From Brachynemurus nebulosus (Eukaryota > Arthropoda > Insecta > Neuroptera > Myrmeleontidae): a stretch of 64,000 bases of DNA. Below the pieces are notes generated by a model that was not told the origin of the DNA, made no database searches, and worked only from the letters and a program-made list of their open reading frames with translations. Below are positions 54,794 through 64,000 of the stretch, piece by piece. A program made the position numbers and the translations under genes. The stretch spans positions 27,666,108 to 27,730,107 of the forward strand of contig JAPWDM010000005.1 of assembly GCA_035578155.1 (NCBI GenBank), written 5' to 3'. Within the stretch, counting starts at the first letter, position 1; every line of letters begins with the position of its first letter.

Positions 54794-56995
54794 TGGGCAT
54801 TTTCACGTCAATTCGACCAGTCTTAAAAGTAAAGTTCTCAGATTTTTTTCATATTCACTATAATTTATCTACCAGTAGAGCTATGTCCAATTTTGATATT
54901 CATTTCTCAAAATTGTTATCTAGGCTCGAGATATTTTGCTTCGAAAATGGCGGTAATTATCACGTTTTTTTGCATCTCTTTTATAAAAAATTCTATATTT
55001 TCCAAACGAGAGATTTGAATTGGATAATGTTTTGTGGGTAAATTCATGAAACTCCATAGTACATTGCAACATAATAAAACTTGTTCTATATTGTACGGTT
55101 TTATATATCTATGCACTCAAATTAGGTCAAGTTTGGACAGCCCTGGCAAAAATCTCTAATGACTTAAATAGATGATTTTGGGTTCATTGTGTTCAGAATT
55201 TTATGCTCTTTCAAATTTTGCAAAGAAACTGATGGACTTTTACTGGTATCAATGTAAAAATTAAGAAAAACAAAAACTATGTGTAATTATAGAGGGTTCA
55301 TATACTACATATAACATTATACAGTAAATATTTAACCAAAATAGTCTAACTAAATTACACATAGAGAAAAAGAAAATTGCTACCTACGCTTTTATAAGTG
55401 TAAATGGTAAAGAGGCTTATATTAAACGTAAAAAAAATAAATGCGTGAGCAGGGGCGGTGGAGAGTTAATTTGGGGGGTCCCAAAAGACTGAAAAATTGT
55501 ATTATTGCAATTTCCGGCGAAAGTCGAAGTCAAAGAAAAAATTATCCTTTACAAAAGTTATAGACCATGCAAAAATCTACAACTTTTGTAAAGGTCACTT
55601 TTTAACATAACCTCAAAGTTTCGGAAGAAGAAGAAATGCGAATTTTGTTGTTTTTTTTCTTTATTTCGTTTTATATTTCTCATTTCCACAAAAATAATTT
55701 AATTTTTACGAAACTTGGTGAAATTATGCCTTTCTGGGTCTTAAATAACCACAAGTTTTTCTGAGTAAAAAAATTTAGAAGTTTTCGGGATATTGATTTT
55801 TTTCAGTTCGGAAAACTTTTTTTTCATGAAAATATTCTATTTAAAAAAATTATCGCACTGAGTTCTGCCAGTGCTCATTTTTTTCGGTTTGACAAGTACT
55901 TTTTGGTAAAATAAACAAAATTAGTAGTTGTATTTAAGAACAAAATTTTTTTCAGTAGAATCTTTTCTGGAAAAAAAGTTTTCCGGACTGAAAAAAATCA
56001 ATATCACGGAATCTTCTGAATTTTTTTATCCAGAAAAACTTGTGGTTATTTAAGATCCAGAAAGGCATACTTTCACCAAGTTCCGTAAAAATTAAATTAT
56101 TTTTGTTGAAATGAGAAATATAAAACGAAATAAAGAAAAAAAACAACAAAATTCGCATTTTTCTCCGAAACTTTGAGGTTATGTTAAAAAGTGATCTTTA
56201 CAAAAGTTGTAGATTTTTGCATGGTCTATAACTTTTGTAAAGGATAATTTTTTCTTTGACTTCGACTTTCGCCGGAAATTGCAATAATACAATTTTTCAG
56301 TCTTTTGGGACCCCCCAAATTAACTCTCCACCGCCCCTGCTCACGCATTTATTTTTTTTACATTTAATATAAGCCTCTTTACCATTTACACTTATAAAAG
56401 TGTAGGTAGCAATTTTCTTTTTCTCTATGTGTAATTTAGTTAGACTATTTTGGTTAAATATTTACTGTATAATGTTATATGTAGTATATGAACCCTCTAT
56501 AATTACACATAGTTTTTGTTTTTCTTAATTTTTACATTGATACCAGTAAAAGTCCATCAGTTTCTTTGCAAAATTTGAAAGAGCATAAAATTCTGAACAC
56601 AATGAACCCAAAATCATCTATTTAAGTCATTAGAGATTTTGGCCAGGGCTGTCCAAACTTGACCTAATTTGAGTGCATAGATATACAAAACCGTACAATA
56701 TAGAACAAGTTTTATTATGTTGCAATGTACTATGGAGTTTCATGAATTTACCCACAAAACATCATCCAATTCAAATCTCTCGTTTGGAAAATATAGAATT
56801 TTTTATAAAAGAGATGCAAAAAAACGTGATAATTACCGCCATTTTCGAAGTAAAATATCTCGAGCCTAGATAACAATTTTGAGAAATGAATATCAAAATT
56901 GGACATAGCTCTACTGGTAGATAAATTATAGTGAATATGAAAAAAATCTGACAACTTTACTTTTAAGACTGGTCGAATTGACGTGAAAATGCCCA
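54794..56995. mobile_element. 2.2-kb near-perfect palindrome (foldback element)
   Basis: The left arm, from about 54794, starts TGGGCATTTTCACG. The right arm ends with its reverse complement at 56995. Arms are about 1.03 kb each with few mismatches, around a spacer of roughly 130 bp near 55830-55960. Matching landmarks include the GGGGCGGTGGAG box (about 55454 and its complement about 56328). An ATTT directly flanks both ends (54791-54794 and 56995-56998) and may be a target duplication. Open frames in the arms mirror each other and resemble no protein I know, so I call it non-coding. Confidence 0.9.
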
Positions 56996-57177
56996 TTTAT
57001 AAATGAAATAAATAATTTTTTAATCATCAATTAAAATATAATGATAGTTTTATATTTTACGACTACCAATAAAATATTAAACTAAATGTTTGTTTATTGG
57101 AAGATATTTTAATAACTTTAATTCCTTCGTGTTTAAAAACTATTAAAATAACTGAAAATATAAAAAGATATACTGTG

Positions 57178-57600
57178 TGTGTTTTTCGAGAGTTGCCATT
57201 TTTATTACAGCCAAACCGTTGATTTAATCGAAAAATTGTTCAAGTAAAAGTTGTAGATATCGCCGGGGGCAACCGATTGCTATAGTCAGGAGCTTTATAG
57301 CTCTTATGGTTTTCGAGCTATGATAAAAACTTATAGATTTTTAAATGGGATTATATATTAATTTTTCGATAAAACTGATCTAATGCATTAATTAACAACA
57401 TAAATGAGCAAAAAAAATTTAATTTTGCTTTAATCTATTAGCTAGGCGGTAAAAATATGCATATGTACTTGAGGCTACTTGAACCGATAGTGTTTTTCTT
57501 GGTTACATGTCCACTACATCCAAGAAAAGAACCTTTTCTAGTATCATTTCTATCATAAAAATTTGGTTGTAATAGAAATGGCAACTCTCAAAAAACTCAC
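57178..57600. mobile_element. ~425-bp MITE with GTGAGTTTTT TIRs, copy 2 (inverted)
   Basis: Inverted and about 85% similar by eye to the copy at 45688-46132. It ends about 160 bp upstream of the ETHR splice acceptor. Confidence 0.83.
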
Positions 57601-57740
57601 ATGGTATATCTACATATACGTATAATGAAAGTGAAGGCTTGTATAATAAAATTTGACATATACCTATGTATATCAAAATGCGTGACTCAAACACTTTTTG
57701 GATCCTTTTAAATTGTGACAATATGAAAAATTTTAATAAA

Positions 57741-57761
57741 TTTTCTTCTCTTTTGTTACAG
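57741..57761 (+). promoter_or_regulatory. 3' splice site before the ETHR coding exon
   Basis: A pyrimidine-rich run (TTTTCTTCTCTTTTGTTACAG) ends in ACAG immediately before the exon. It implies at least one upstream, probably 5'-UTR, exon that I could not locate in this window. Transcription could instead start nearby, but the tract is a strong acceptor by eye. Confidence 0.6.
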
Positions 57762-58458
57762 AAAGCATTTTAACTGCCGGAAAATCACTGCCATGTTTCC
57801 AACTGAAAAACGCAAATCGTTGCTATGATATCAACCATTGCCTCAATATTTTTGCCCACAACAACAGCAGTTTCCGCAGCTGTTGTCGACATTACAAACA
57901 CGACGACAAATCCATTATCCAACGTTGTGGCATCCACTTCTGGCAACGGTAACGATTTATCCACATGGAACTCTTCATCCACGTCCACCTTATCCTTGGC
58001 AACTGGATCGAATCCAACTAACACTTCTTCCCCCACGTCTCGTTACCTCTTTTTTCCGGTTTCAAATTCCACACTTGACACCACCACGGATCATTTAATG
58101 GATTCAATTGTTAACGTACAAACATTGGAAGATTTAACGACAAGTTTCAATAGTAACCATAACAATACCACCACATTTGGTATAAATGGCACCGCAAATG
58201 GGGCCGGTTACCCACTATTTCCAAATTATATACGCACCACATCGATGGTGTTTTGTGTTATTATCATGTGTTTAGGTGTTATCGGTAACGTGATGGTACC
58301 AATCGTTATATTGAAGACGAAAGATATGCGAAACAGTACAAATATATTTTTAGTGAATTTATCAGTGGCGGATTTATTAGTTTTATTAGTTTGTACACCG
58401 ACCGTATTGGTGGAAGTAAATTCACGACCGGAAACATGGGTTTTGGGTGAAGAGATGT
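57762..58458 (+). CDS. ETHR: Ecdysis-triggering-hormone receptor, first coding exon (TM1-TM2)
   Basis: This is the N-terminal coding exon of a class A (rhodopsin-like) peptide GPCR. The exon starts after a polypyrimidine tract and AG at 57760-57761, the CDS starts at ATG 57825, and the exon ends at a GTAAGT donor (58459-58464). The open frame would otherwise stop at 58464. Residues 1-139 form a long Ser/Thr/Asn-rich extracellular tail with sequons at N25, N49, N66, N81, N113, N114 and N121. TM1 is about 140-162 with the GN signature (N155). TM2 is about 173-195 with NLSVAD (D183 = 2.50). W205 lies in extracellular loop 1 and C212 is the conserved disulfide Cys whose codon is split by the intron. 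The block KTKDMRNSTNIFL...CTPTVLVEVNSRPETW is, from memory, typical of insect ETHR, the receptor on central peptidergic neurons that triggers the ecdysis sequence. TM3-TM7 exons are not in the window. A related neuropeptide receptor is the main alternative. The first 20 residues are mildly hydrophobic and could act as a signal sequence. Confidence 0.87.
57793..57828 (+). promoter_or_regulatory. Upstream ORF overlapping the ETHR start codon
   Basis: An 11-codon uORF begins at ATG 57793 in the same exon and ends at TGA 57826-57828. Its stop overlaps the receptor ATG (57825-57827) as ATGA. If the exon is used as drawn, ribosomes starting at the first AUG would finish on top of the receptor start. 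That arrangement can limit translation or favour termination-reinitiation. The uORF peptide is MFPTEKRKSLL. The overlap is seen directly; any regulatory effect is inference. Confidence 0.55.
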
Positions 58459-58887
58459 GTAAGTAAGAATTTTTTTTTTTTAATTTTTATATTTATTGAA
58501 GGAGATTTTTAAATATAAAACATGTTCTTTCCGACACTGATCGTATTAGCATTGATTGCATGCTGGAAATGGTAAATGTTTTTTTGATTCTTGCGTTTTT
58601 CGCTTGAAAAAACATTTAGTCTAGCTACTTTATTAAATTTTTATTAGATTAAAGCTATTGCGTTAAATTGAGTTAAAAATTAAAACTCTCAATTCTGTTA
58701 ACCTGCAAATATTAAAAATTAAAAATTAATTATTTATTGGGGGATTTTCATCTGTCTGCTGGCTCATGGTGGCCACATTACTGGAAAACCTTCGGGATAA
58801 TATTTCGGGATAAAACTTCCATCAATTTTTACTTGTTTTGAGATTAGATTTAAAAATTAGTGCGTATTTCTTTTTTTTTTAACTTCC

Positions 58888-59545
58888 CATTGGAAGTTAT
58901 TGTAATGGGTCCGATTTTACGAATCGCTAATTTTGACATATCTTTACGTATCAAGGTCACTAGAATCCGAATCCATCGTTTTTAGCGTGATGTCTGTGTG
59001 TGCGTTCGTTAGTTCGTTCGTTCGTTCGTTCGTGAATTTTTTTCCGTCTCGCATATCTCGAGAACAAATGATGATATCAACTCCGGACTAATTTCATTGG
59101 ATGCGTAATCAAAAAATGAAGACCGGATAAAGTTTTCAGCAAATTCGGATTAGCGGTTTGTTTTTTGTGATAAAAAAACGGAATTAACTTTATTAACATA
59201 ACATAGATTATATGGATTTTTTACCATGTCTTTATTATATAATGGCCTAAAAACCGTCTGTGATGTTAAAAACGCCAGTAAATTATTGTAAAATTTAAAA
59301 AAAAGAAAAAAACCTAAACGGATATACGAAATAAGAAACTTTTTGTGAAATAATTTTGTCTCGCGGATCTTGAGAACAAATGATGTTATCATTTGTTTGA
59401 TAAGGGTGGAGCCCCCACCTTTAGGTACAGAAGGCGAAGCCCCCGGTGTGGTGCAAGGGGCAAAGTCTCTATCGGGGTTCCAGAGGGAGGAGTCCCCTGA
59501 ATTAGAAAAAAAATTATTCATTTGCAATAGTCCTTAAGGGCATCC
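58888..59545. repeat. Interspersed element with AACTTCCC ends in the ETHR intron
   Basis: AACTTCCCATTGGAAGTTAT at the left and the complement of AACTTCCCTTTGGATGCCC at the right. The inside holds (GTTC)n at 59003-59032 and a GC-richer block (59390-59510) with GGCGAAGCCCCCG-type motifs. Confidence 0.6.
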
Positions 59546-59781
59546 AAAGGGAAGTTGACAGTGTGGGTAGACCTGTCCCCCCAATTTTTTTTTTTTTTTT
59601 GCTCGTCAATTACTGTTTTACGTCAGAAATTTTTTTTTTTAGCTTTTTTTGGGATAAAGTAGGGGTAGCAAAATAGTCAATCAAAAATAGTGAGGGAATT
59701 TTTTAATAACATTTCTGGAAAACCTGAAAAAGTCAGGAAATTTGATCTTCAAAAATCTGTGGCCACCATGTGGCTTTATAT

Positions 59782-60157
59782 TAGGGATGTTATGGATATC
59801 CGTAACCGTGACCGAAACTACCGGATATCCGAAACCAAAATCGTATCCGAAAATAAAAGTTTCGGATAATAACAGACAACTGCCGTTAGAAAACTGAGTT
59901 TAAATCGAAACAAGTTTTTGCTGCAAATATTTCTCTTGATGGATTTTCGTTGATTCATTTTTGACGTTCACTGTTTGGGTTAAAGCTTTCCCTCTTTTTT
60001 CTAAAAAATATGTTCACTGAAAGCAATTATTGTAACCGTAACCGTATTCAAAACATTATCCGATGTTTTTACATATCCGTAACCGAAACCGAAAACGAAG
60101 AAAATGTTTTTAAGTATCCATATCAGTATTCGAAATTTCATATCCATAACATCCCTA
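59782..60157. mobile_element. hAT-like MITE in the ETHR intron
   Basis: TIRs start TAGGGATGTTATGGATAT. Flanks are CTTTATAT (59774-59781) and GTTTATAT (60158-60165), a 7/8 match. The interior is rich in CCGTAACCG motifs. Confidence 0.87.
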
Positions 60158-60779
60158 GTTTATATTACAATTTAAAATCGTTTGTAGAATATTAATACTT
60201 GAAACTGGAATCAAATATTTGCAAAGGGTAATAAAATGTTTTTGCTTAACTGACAGGGGTTTAGTAGCACTTCTTACAGTTTTTTTTAAATGGTATTATG
60301 TAACATTGATTTTATTCAAAAGTATAGAAAAATTTACATATTTTCTACCGAAATATAATGCCATCAATAAAAAGGGAATTCACATTATAAAATAATATCA
60401 AATATAATATCCGTTCATACGATAACAGCTGCGGTTTCGGCACACAACGATCAAATAAATGACTCTTCGTACTGTTATCACATTACTACATCACGGAGAA
60501 TCATTACTATAAGTTCATAAGATGTAATATATTACTATTGTAAAATACTTGTCAATTTTCAACGCGCAAATTTTCTACAAAATTATCATTGTTATTGCTC
60601 TATTTTGCACATATATTGAATTTCAAAAAATTGTTATATATTATAATGCTTCGTGAAATAATGTAGTCAGCTATTTTATATTCTTTCACTACCTATTTGA
60701 TATGTGTATAAGTGAACATTCAAAAATATAGACACCGTCAGGTGTTAAAAGACGTACATATTAAACTTGTGGAGCTTAT

Positions 60780-60893
60780 GGAGAATTTCCAGGCTCAACT
60801 ATTACAGCAGGTTTCATGGTGAAACTTGTGTCTGGGATTGTGACAAAAATTTGTTTTGAATCTCCTAGAAACCAAAAATAACATTCACTAAAA
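60780..60893 (+). repeat. (TA)n interspersed element, 5' fragment
   Basis: Carries GAATTTCCAGGCTCAACTAT and ends AACATTCACTAAAA, matching the block that precedes the TA array in other copies. The array itself is absent. Confidence 0.7.
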
Positions 60894-60935
60894 GTAAAGG
60901 GGTGGAATGTAAAGGCCGAAAGGGCCGAAGAAAGA

Positions 60936-62015
60936 GTCGGTATTTATCTGAATTATGTGGTAGACTAAGTGGTCAGAAAACGACATTTCCTATTACACGA
61001 CCAAATGTTATTCCAACTAATGGCGGAAATGATTCTAAGATATAATAATTTTATTTGAAATTAAAGAATAACTTTTAACATTTCTCCAAAGCTTAAGAAA
61101 GTGTCGGTATTTATCTGAATTATATGGTAATCCAAGTGGTCGTAAAACGGCATTTTATATTACACAACTAAATGTTATTTCAAATAATGTCGGAAATGAT
61201 TCCATGCTGAAATAATTCTATTTAAAATTAAAGAATTGCTTCTAAAGATTTCTTTAATGCTTAAAAAAGTGTCAATATTTACCTGAATTACAGGATAGAG
61301 CAAGTGGTCGTAAAAACGCATTTCATATTACACGACTAAATGTTATTCCAACTAATGGCGAAAATGATTCCAGGATACAATAGTTCTACTTAATGTTAAA
61401 GAACGGTTTTTAAATATTTCTCACAAGGATATTTAAGATTAAAGAACAGCTTGTAAATATTTCTCTAATGCTTAAGAAAGTGTCGATATTTTTCTAAATT
61501 AATGGTAATAAAGTGATCGGAAAACGACATTTCATATTACACAACCAAATGTTACTCCGATACAATAATTCTACTTAAAGTTAAAGAGCGGTTTTTAAAT
61601 ATTTTCCTAATGTTTAAGAAAGTGTCAATATTTATCTGATTTACATGGTAGACAAAGTGGTTGGAAAACGACATTTCATAATACACGACCCAGATGTTAT
61701 TCCAATTAATGGTGGAAATGATTCCAGGGTACAATAATTATATTTAAGATTAAAGAATGGCTTCTAAACATTTTTCTAACGCTTAAGAAAGTGTAATTAT
61801 TTGTCTGAATTACGTTGAACAAGTGGTCGAAAAACGACATTTCATATTACACGATTGGATGATATTCCAATTAATGACGGAAATGATTCTGGGATACAAT
61901 AATTCTATTTAAGATTATAGAACGGTTTTTAAACATTTCTCTAACGCTTAAGAAAGTGTCAATATTTATCTGAATTACATAGTTGACCAGGTGGTCGGAA
62001 AACCACTTTTCATAT
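60936..62015 (+). repeat. ~167-bp tandem array, seven units, in the ETHR intron
   Basis: Units start GTCGGTATTTATCTGAATTA at about 60936, 61103, 61271, 61482, 61623, 61793 and 61958. Each contains AACGACATTTCATATTACAC. The third unit carries an extra partial copy and the fourth is shortened. Confidence 0.87.
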
Positions 62016-62276
62016 TAAAGTAATTTAGAAAACTGATAATCGTCATACGCACAAAATTATCTGAAATTTTACGGGACCATGACTAAAAAAAGGTTGAGAA
62101 ACCGGGATTCTATGCAATGCGTTTGGGAATTGTTTTACTGGAAGAAATTTTTAGGCACGAACCTATTCGTCCTGACTTAGCTATATGTAAAAAGCTATTA
62201 TTATAGTGAAGTATTTTAAAAATTTTAATTATGTGCCTTTTTACATCCGTTAAACTATTCGATGTAGGGTAAAAGC

Positions 62277-62496
62277 CCCCTTTGTGGAACGGTATCTAAT
62301 ACTGGAACAGTTTTGACATTTACATATTTATTTCTTTACTTAAGTAAGGAAACTTTAAATGCGAGGTGCATTTAAATTGAAAAACAATCATTCTATTAAT
62401 AATAATTTTTGTTATCAGACGTTTCTTTCAGAAATAACTTCATTAATATGTAAATGTTCATAATTAGATACCGTTCCACAAAGGGGGCTTTTACCC
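62277..62496. mobile_element. 220-bp MITE with ~34-bp perfect TIRs and TA target
   Basis: TIRs begin GGGTAAAAGCCCCCTTTGTG and are identical for about 34 bp. TA flanks both ends (62275-62276, 62497-62498), as in Tc1/mariner-type insertions. No coding capacity. Confidence 0.92.
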
Positions 62497-62979
62497 TATA
62501 AAATATAAATTTTTCTGAATTTTATTTGACAAACATTGGGAAATATATTGTAGATTAAATGGCTCAAAATTAATAGAGAATCAGTTATGAACCCTAAGAA
62601 AATATCAGATATAGTGTTAAGGATTTTTTATTACTCATGTGGGAGAAGTACTAACTTGGCGCACACATTTCCGTACGCAAAATAGCTGTTTGCCCACTGT
62701 ACCCTTCCCGCATACTTTTTTGCGCGTGGAAAGTAACTTTCCACACGCAAATTGACAATAAAACACGCCAAATTTAATCAAAACACGCAAAGCCGCCTCA
62801 TAATTTTTCATCTAATAAATATTTCATAATTATTTCTATAGAAACCACCAACAAAATAATTTAAACGATAATTAATTCAGAAAAAAAAGACGAACACTTA
62901 AAAATATTATTTTAAAAAGTAATAAAAATGTCAAAAATAGTGATAATAATAGAAAAAAGTATGTGAAATTCGTAATAAA

Positions 62980-63117
62980 AAATAGTATGTGCAACTCGTG
63001 CGAGATTGTCGATTGCCCCACTCAAGCGAATGAGCGCACTCAGTACGTTCATGCGCTCAACTTCGCTTTCGTGGGCAATCGACAATTTCCCGCACTTATT
63101 GCACAATATACTATTAT
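62980..63117. repeat. Short hairpin/MITE with GTGCAACTCGTGCG end
   Basis: GATTGTCGATTGCCCCACTC pairs with GTGGGCAATCGACAATTT, and the stem extends through GCGAATGAGCGCA/ATGCGCTCAACTTCGC. It covers roughly 63003-63089 with weaker pairing outside. Confidence 0.75.
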
Positions 63118-64000
63118 TTTATAATTTGAATATAAAGTATCCTATAGTTTTGAATCGATCGCGCTTCAGTCAGTCGATGATAACGATGATAACCGTCTCG
63201 TTTTCGAGGACGTCGAACACTGTAAAAGACAGCTTTTTCCTTCTTATCTAGCGCGTGTTGATCGTTATTATTGGTTATTGACCTATGCATGTATATATCA
63301 ATGTGGCGTGATATATAGTAGGTAGCGCGGCAATAGCAAAATAAATATATTATTGACTATCAACGACAAATACTTCTTGTACGCGATCGGTACCTACATT
63401 TTTATTAGTTATCCCGATCCTAGGTGGTACTTGATGTTGTTGGATCACATACATAATATGACGGATATGGGCAGTGTCGGACCTACAGTTATTATGACGA
63501 GGGGGGGGGGCAAACTTTGCTCTTGGCGCCGTCTCCAAGAAAAAACGACAAATTCAACATTTTGGCGCACCAATATTTTTCCGTTTTGCCCTTCAACTTG
63601 CGTTTTTCGTGCCCCAAAAAACCTGCAGGGCGGTACGTGCCCGCGCTTCCTCCCCTTGTATGCGGCCTTGGATATGAGGTAGGTATAGGATAGGTAACGT
63701 ATGTTCGCATTCTGTATTACGTTATTATTTATGTACAATAGGTAGGAATCATAATGGTATATTGATATGCGTTAGTGAAATTTTACATTTATTGCGGTTT
63801 CTATCACTATCACTGAACCGACATTTAAGCATTTATCGTTTTTGTCGCGACTTTTATGTATATTTTGTTTCAGTGTTTAGCAATTATTAATGTCGGAATA
63901 CATAAAAAAATTTAAAAAAGAAAGTAATAATAAAGATTTTCAGTGAAAATTTTTGGTTACACTGTTTCTGTCTGAGAGAAAATCTACCGAGAGTTGCTCT

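Larger units (their letters stand above)
58459..64000 (+). other. ETHR intron (runs past the window end)
   Basis: The GTAAGT donor at 58459 opens an intron of at least 5.5 kb. No sequence encoding TM3-TM7 of a GPCR was found on either strand before 64000. It contains the repeats annotated separately at 58888-59545, 59782-60157, 60780-60893, 60936-62015, 62277-62496 and 62980-63117. The rest (for example 58470-58880, 60170-60780, 62500-62980, 63120-64000) is AT-rich with no recognised gene. Confidence 0.7.

Noticed and set aside
54766..55041. 91-codon frame repeated at 56748-56996 on the other strand
   Set aside because: The duplication simply follows the palindrome arms. The DNA has no coding signature and the product matches no family I know.
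63353..63738. Overlapping frames of 97-109 codons on both strands near the window end
   Set aside because: They cross a poly-G tract and a decayed hAT-like patch (starting near 63474 CAGTGTCGGACC). No family resemblance.
58459..64000. Search for further ETHR exons (TM3-TM7)
   Set aside because: No frame on the plus strand encodes a DRY/ERY motif, TM3-like segment or NPxxY in this interval.

Overview
The window looks like nuclear DNA of an insect or close arthropod. It is very AT-rich, uses canonical GT-AG introns, and carries one eukaryotic tRNA gene. Its only clear protein-coding exon is a rhodopsin-family neuropeptide receptor whose sequence points to the ecdysis-triggering-hormone receptor (ETHR). 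The rest is intergenic or intronic DNA packed with transposon remnants. I cannot name the species.

Layout. 0-5 kb: a (TA)n block between direct repeats, a hAT-type MITE, and a (TA)n-bearing interspersed element split by a 0.63 kb foldback. 6.8-13.2 kb: terminal-inverted-repeat (TIR) elements and exon-like pieces of a SWIM/YqaJ-type protein inside a wide pair of inverted repeats. 14-20.5 kb: mostly featureless AT-rich DNA with one very long TA array. 20.5-22.1 kb: a possible two-exon microprotein gene, then a 5'-truncated Penelope-like retroelement with a GIY-YIG domain and a hammerhead-ribozyme-like motif. 22.5-26.6 kb: a hAT element with a perfect 8-bp target duplication and two near-identical 445-bp MITEs. 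28.9-29.9 kb and 39.3-49.2 kb: non-autonomous Helitrons. 31.8-38 kb: a TA-flanked TIR element, a ~160-bp tandem array, a hAT MITE and tRNA-Ala(UGC). 44-48.4 kb: a Tc1/mariner deletion derivative and several MITEs. 49.8-57.6 kb: a cluster of the (TA)n element with three foldbacks, the largest a 2.2-kb near-perfect palindrome. 57.76-58.46 kb: ETHR exon. From 58.46 kb to the end: ETHR intron with more repeats, including a ~167-bp tandem array.

The receptor exon is preceded by a polypyrimidine tract and AG, and ends at a GTAAGT donor that splits the conserved Cys codon at the start of TM3. The later transmembrane exons lie beyond the window. A short uORF ends exactly over the receptor start codon. 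No operon-like or multi-gene system is present. The most notable observations are the giant palindrome, the ribozyme-like motif, the nested insertions and the uORF/start overlap. All calls come from reading the sequence by eye, with no database search.
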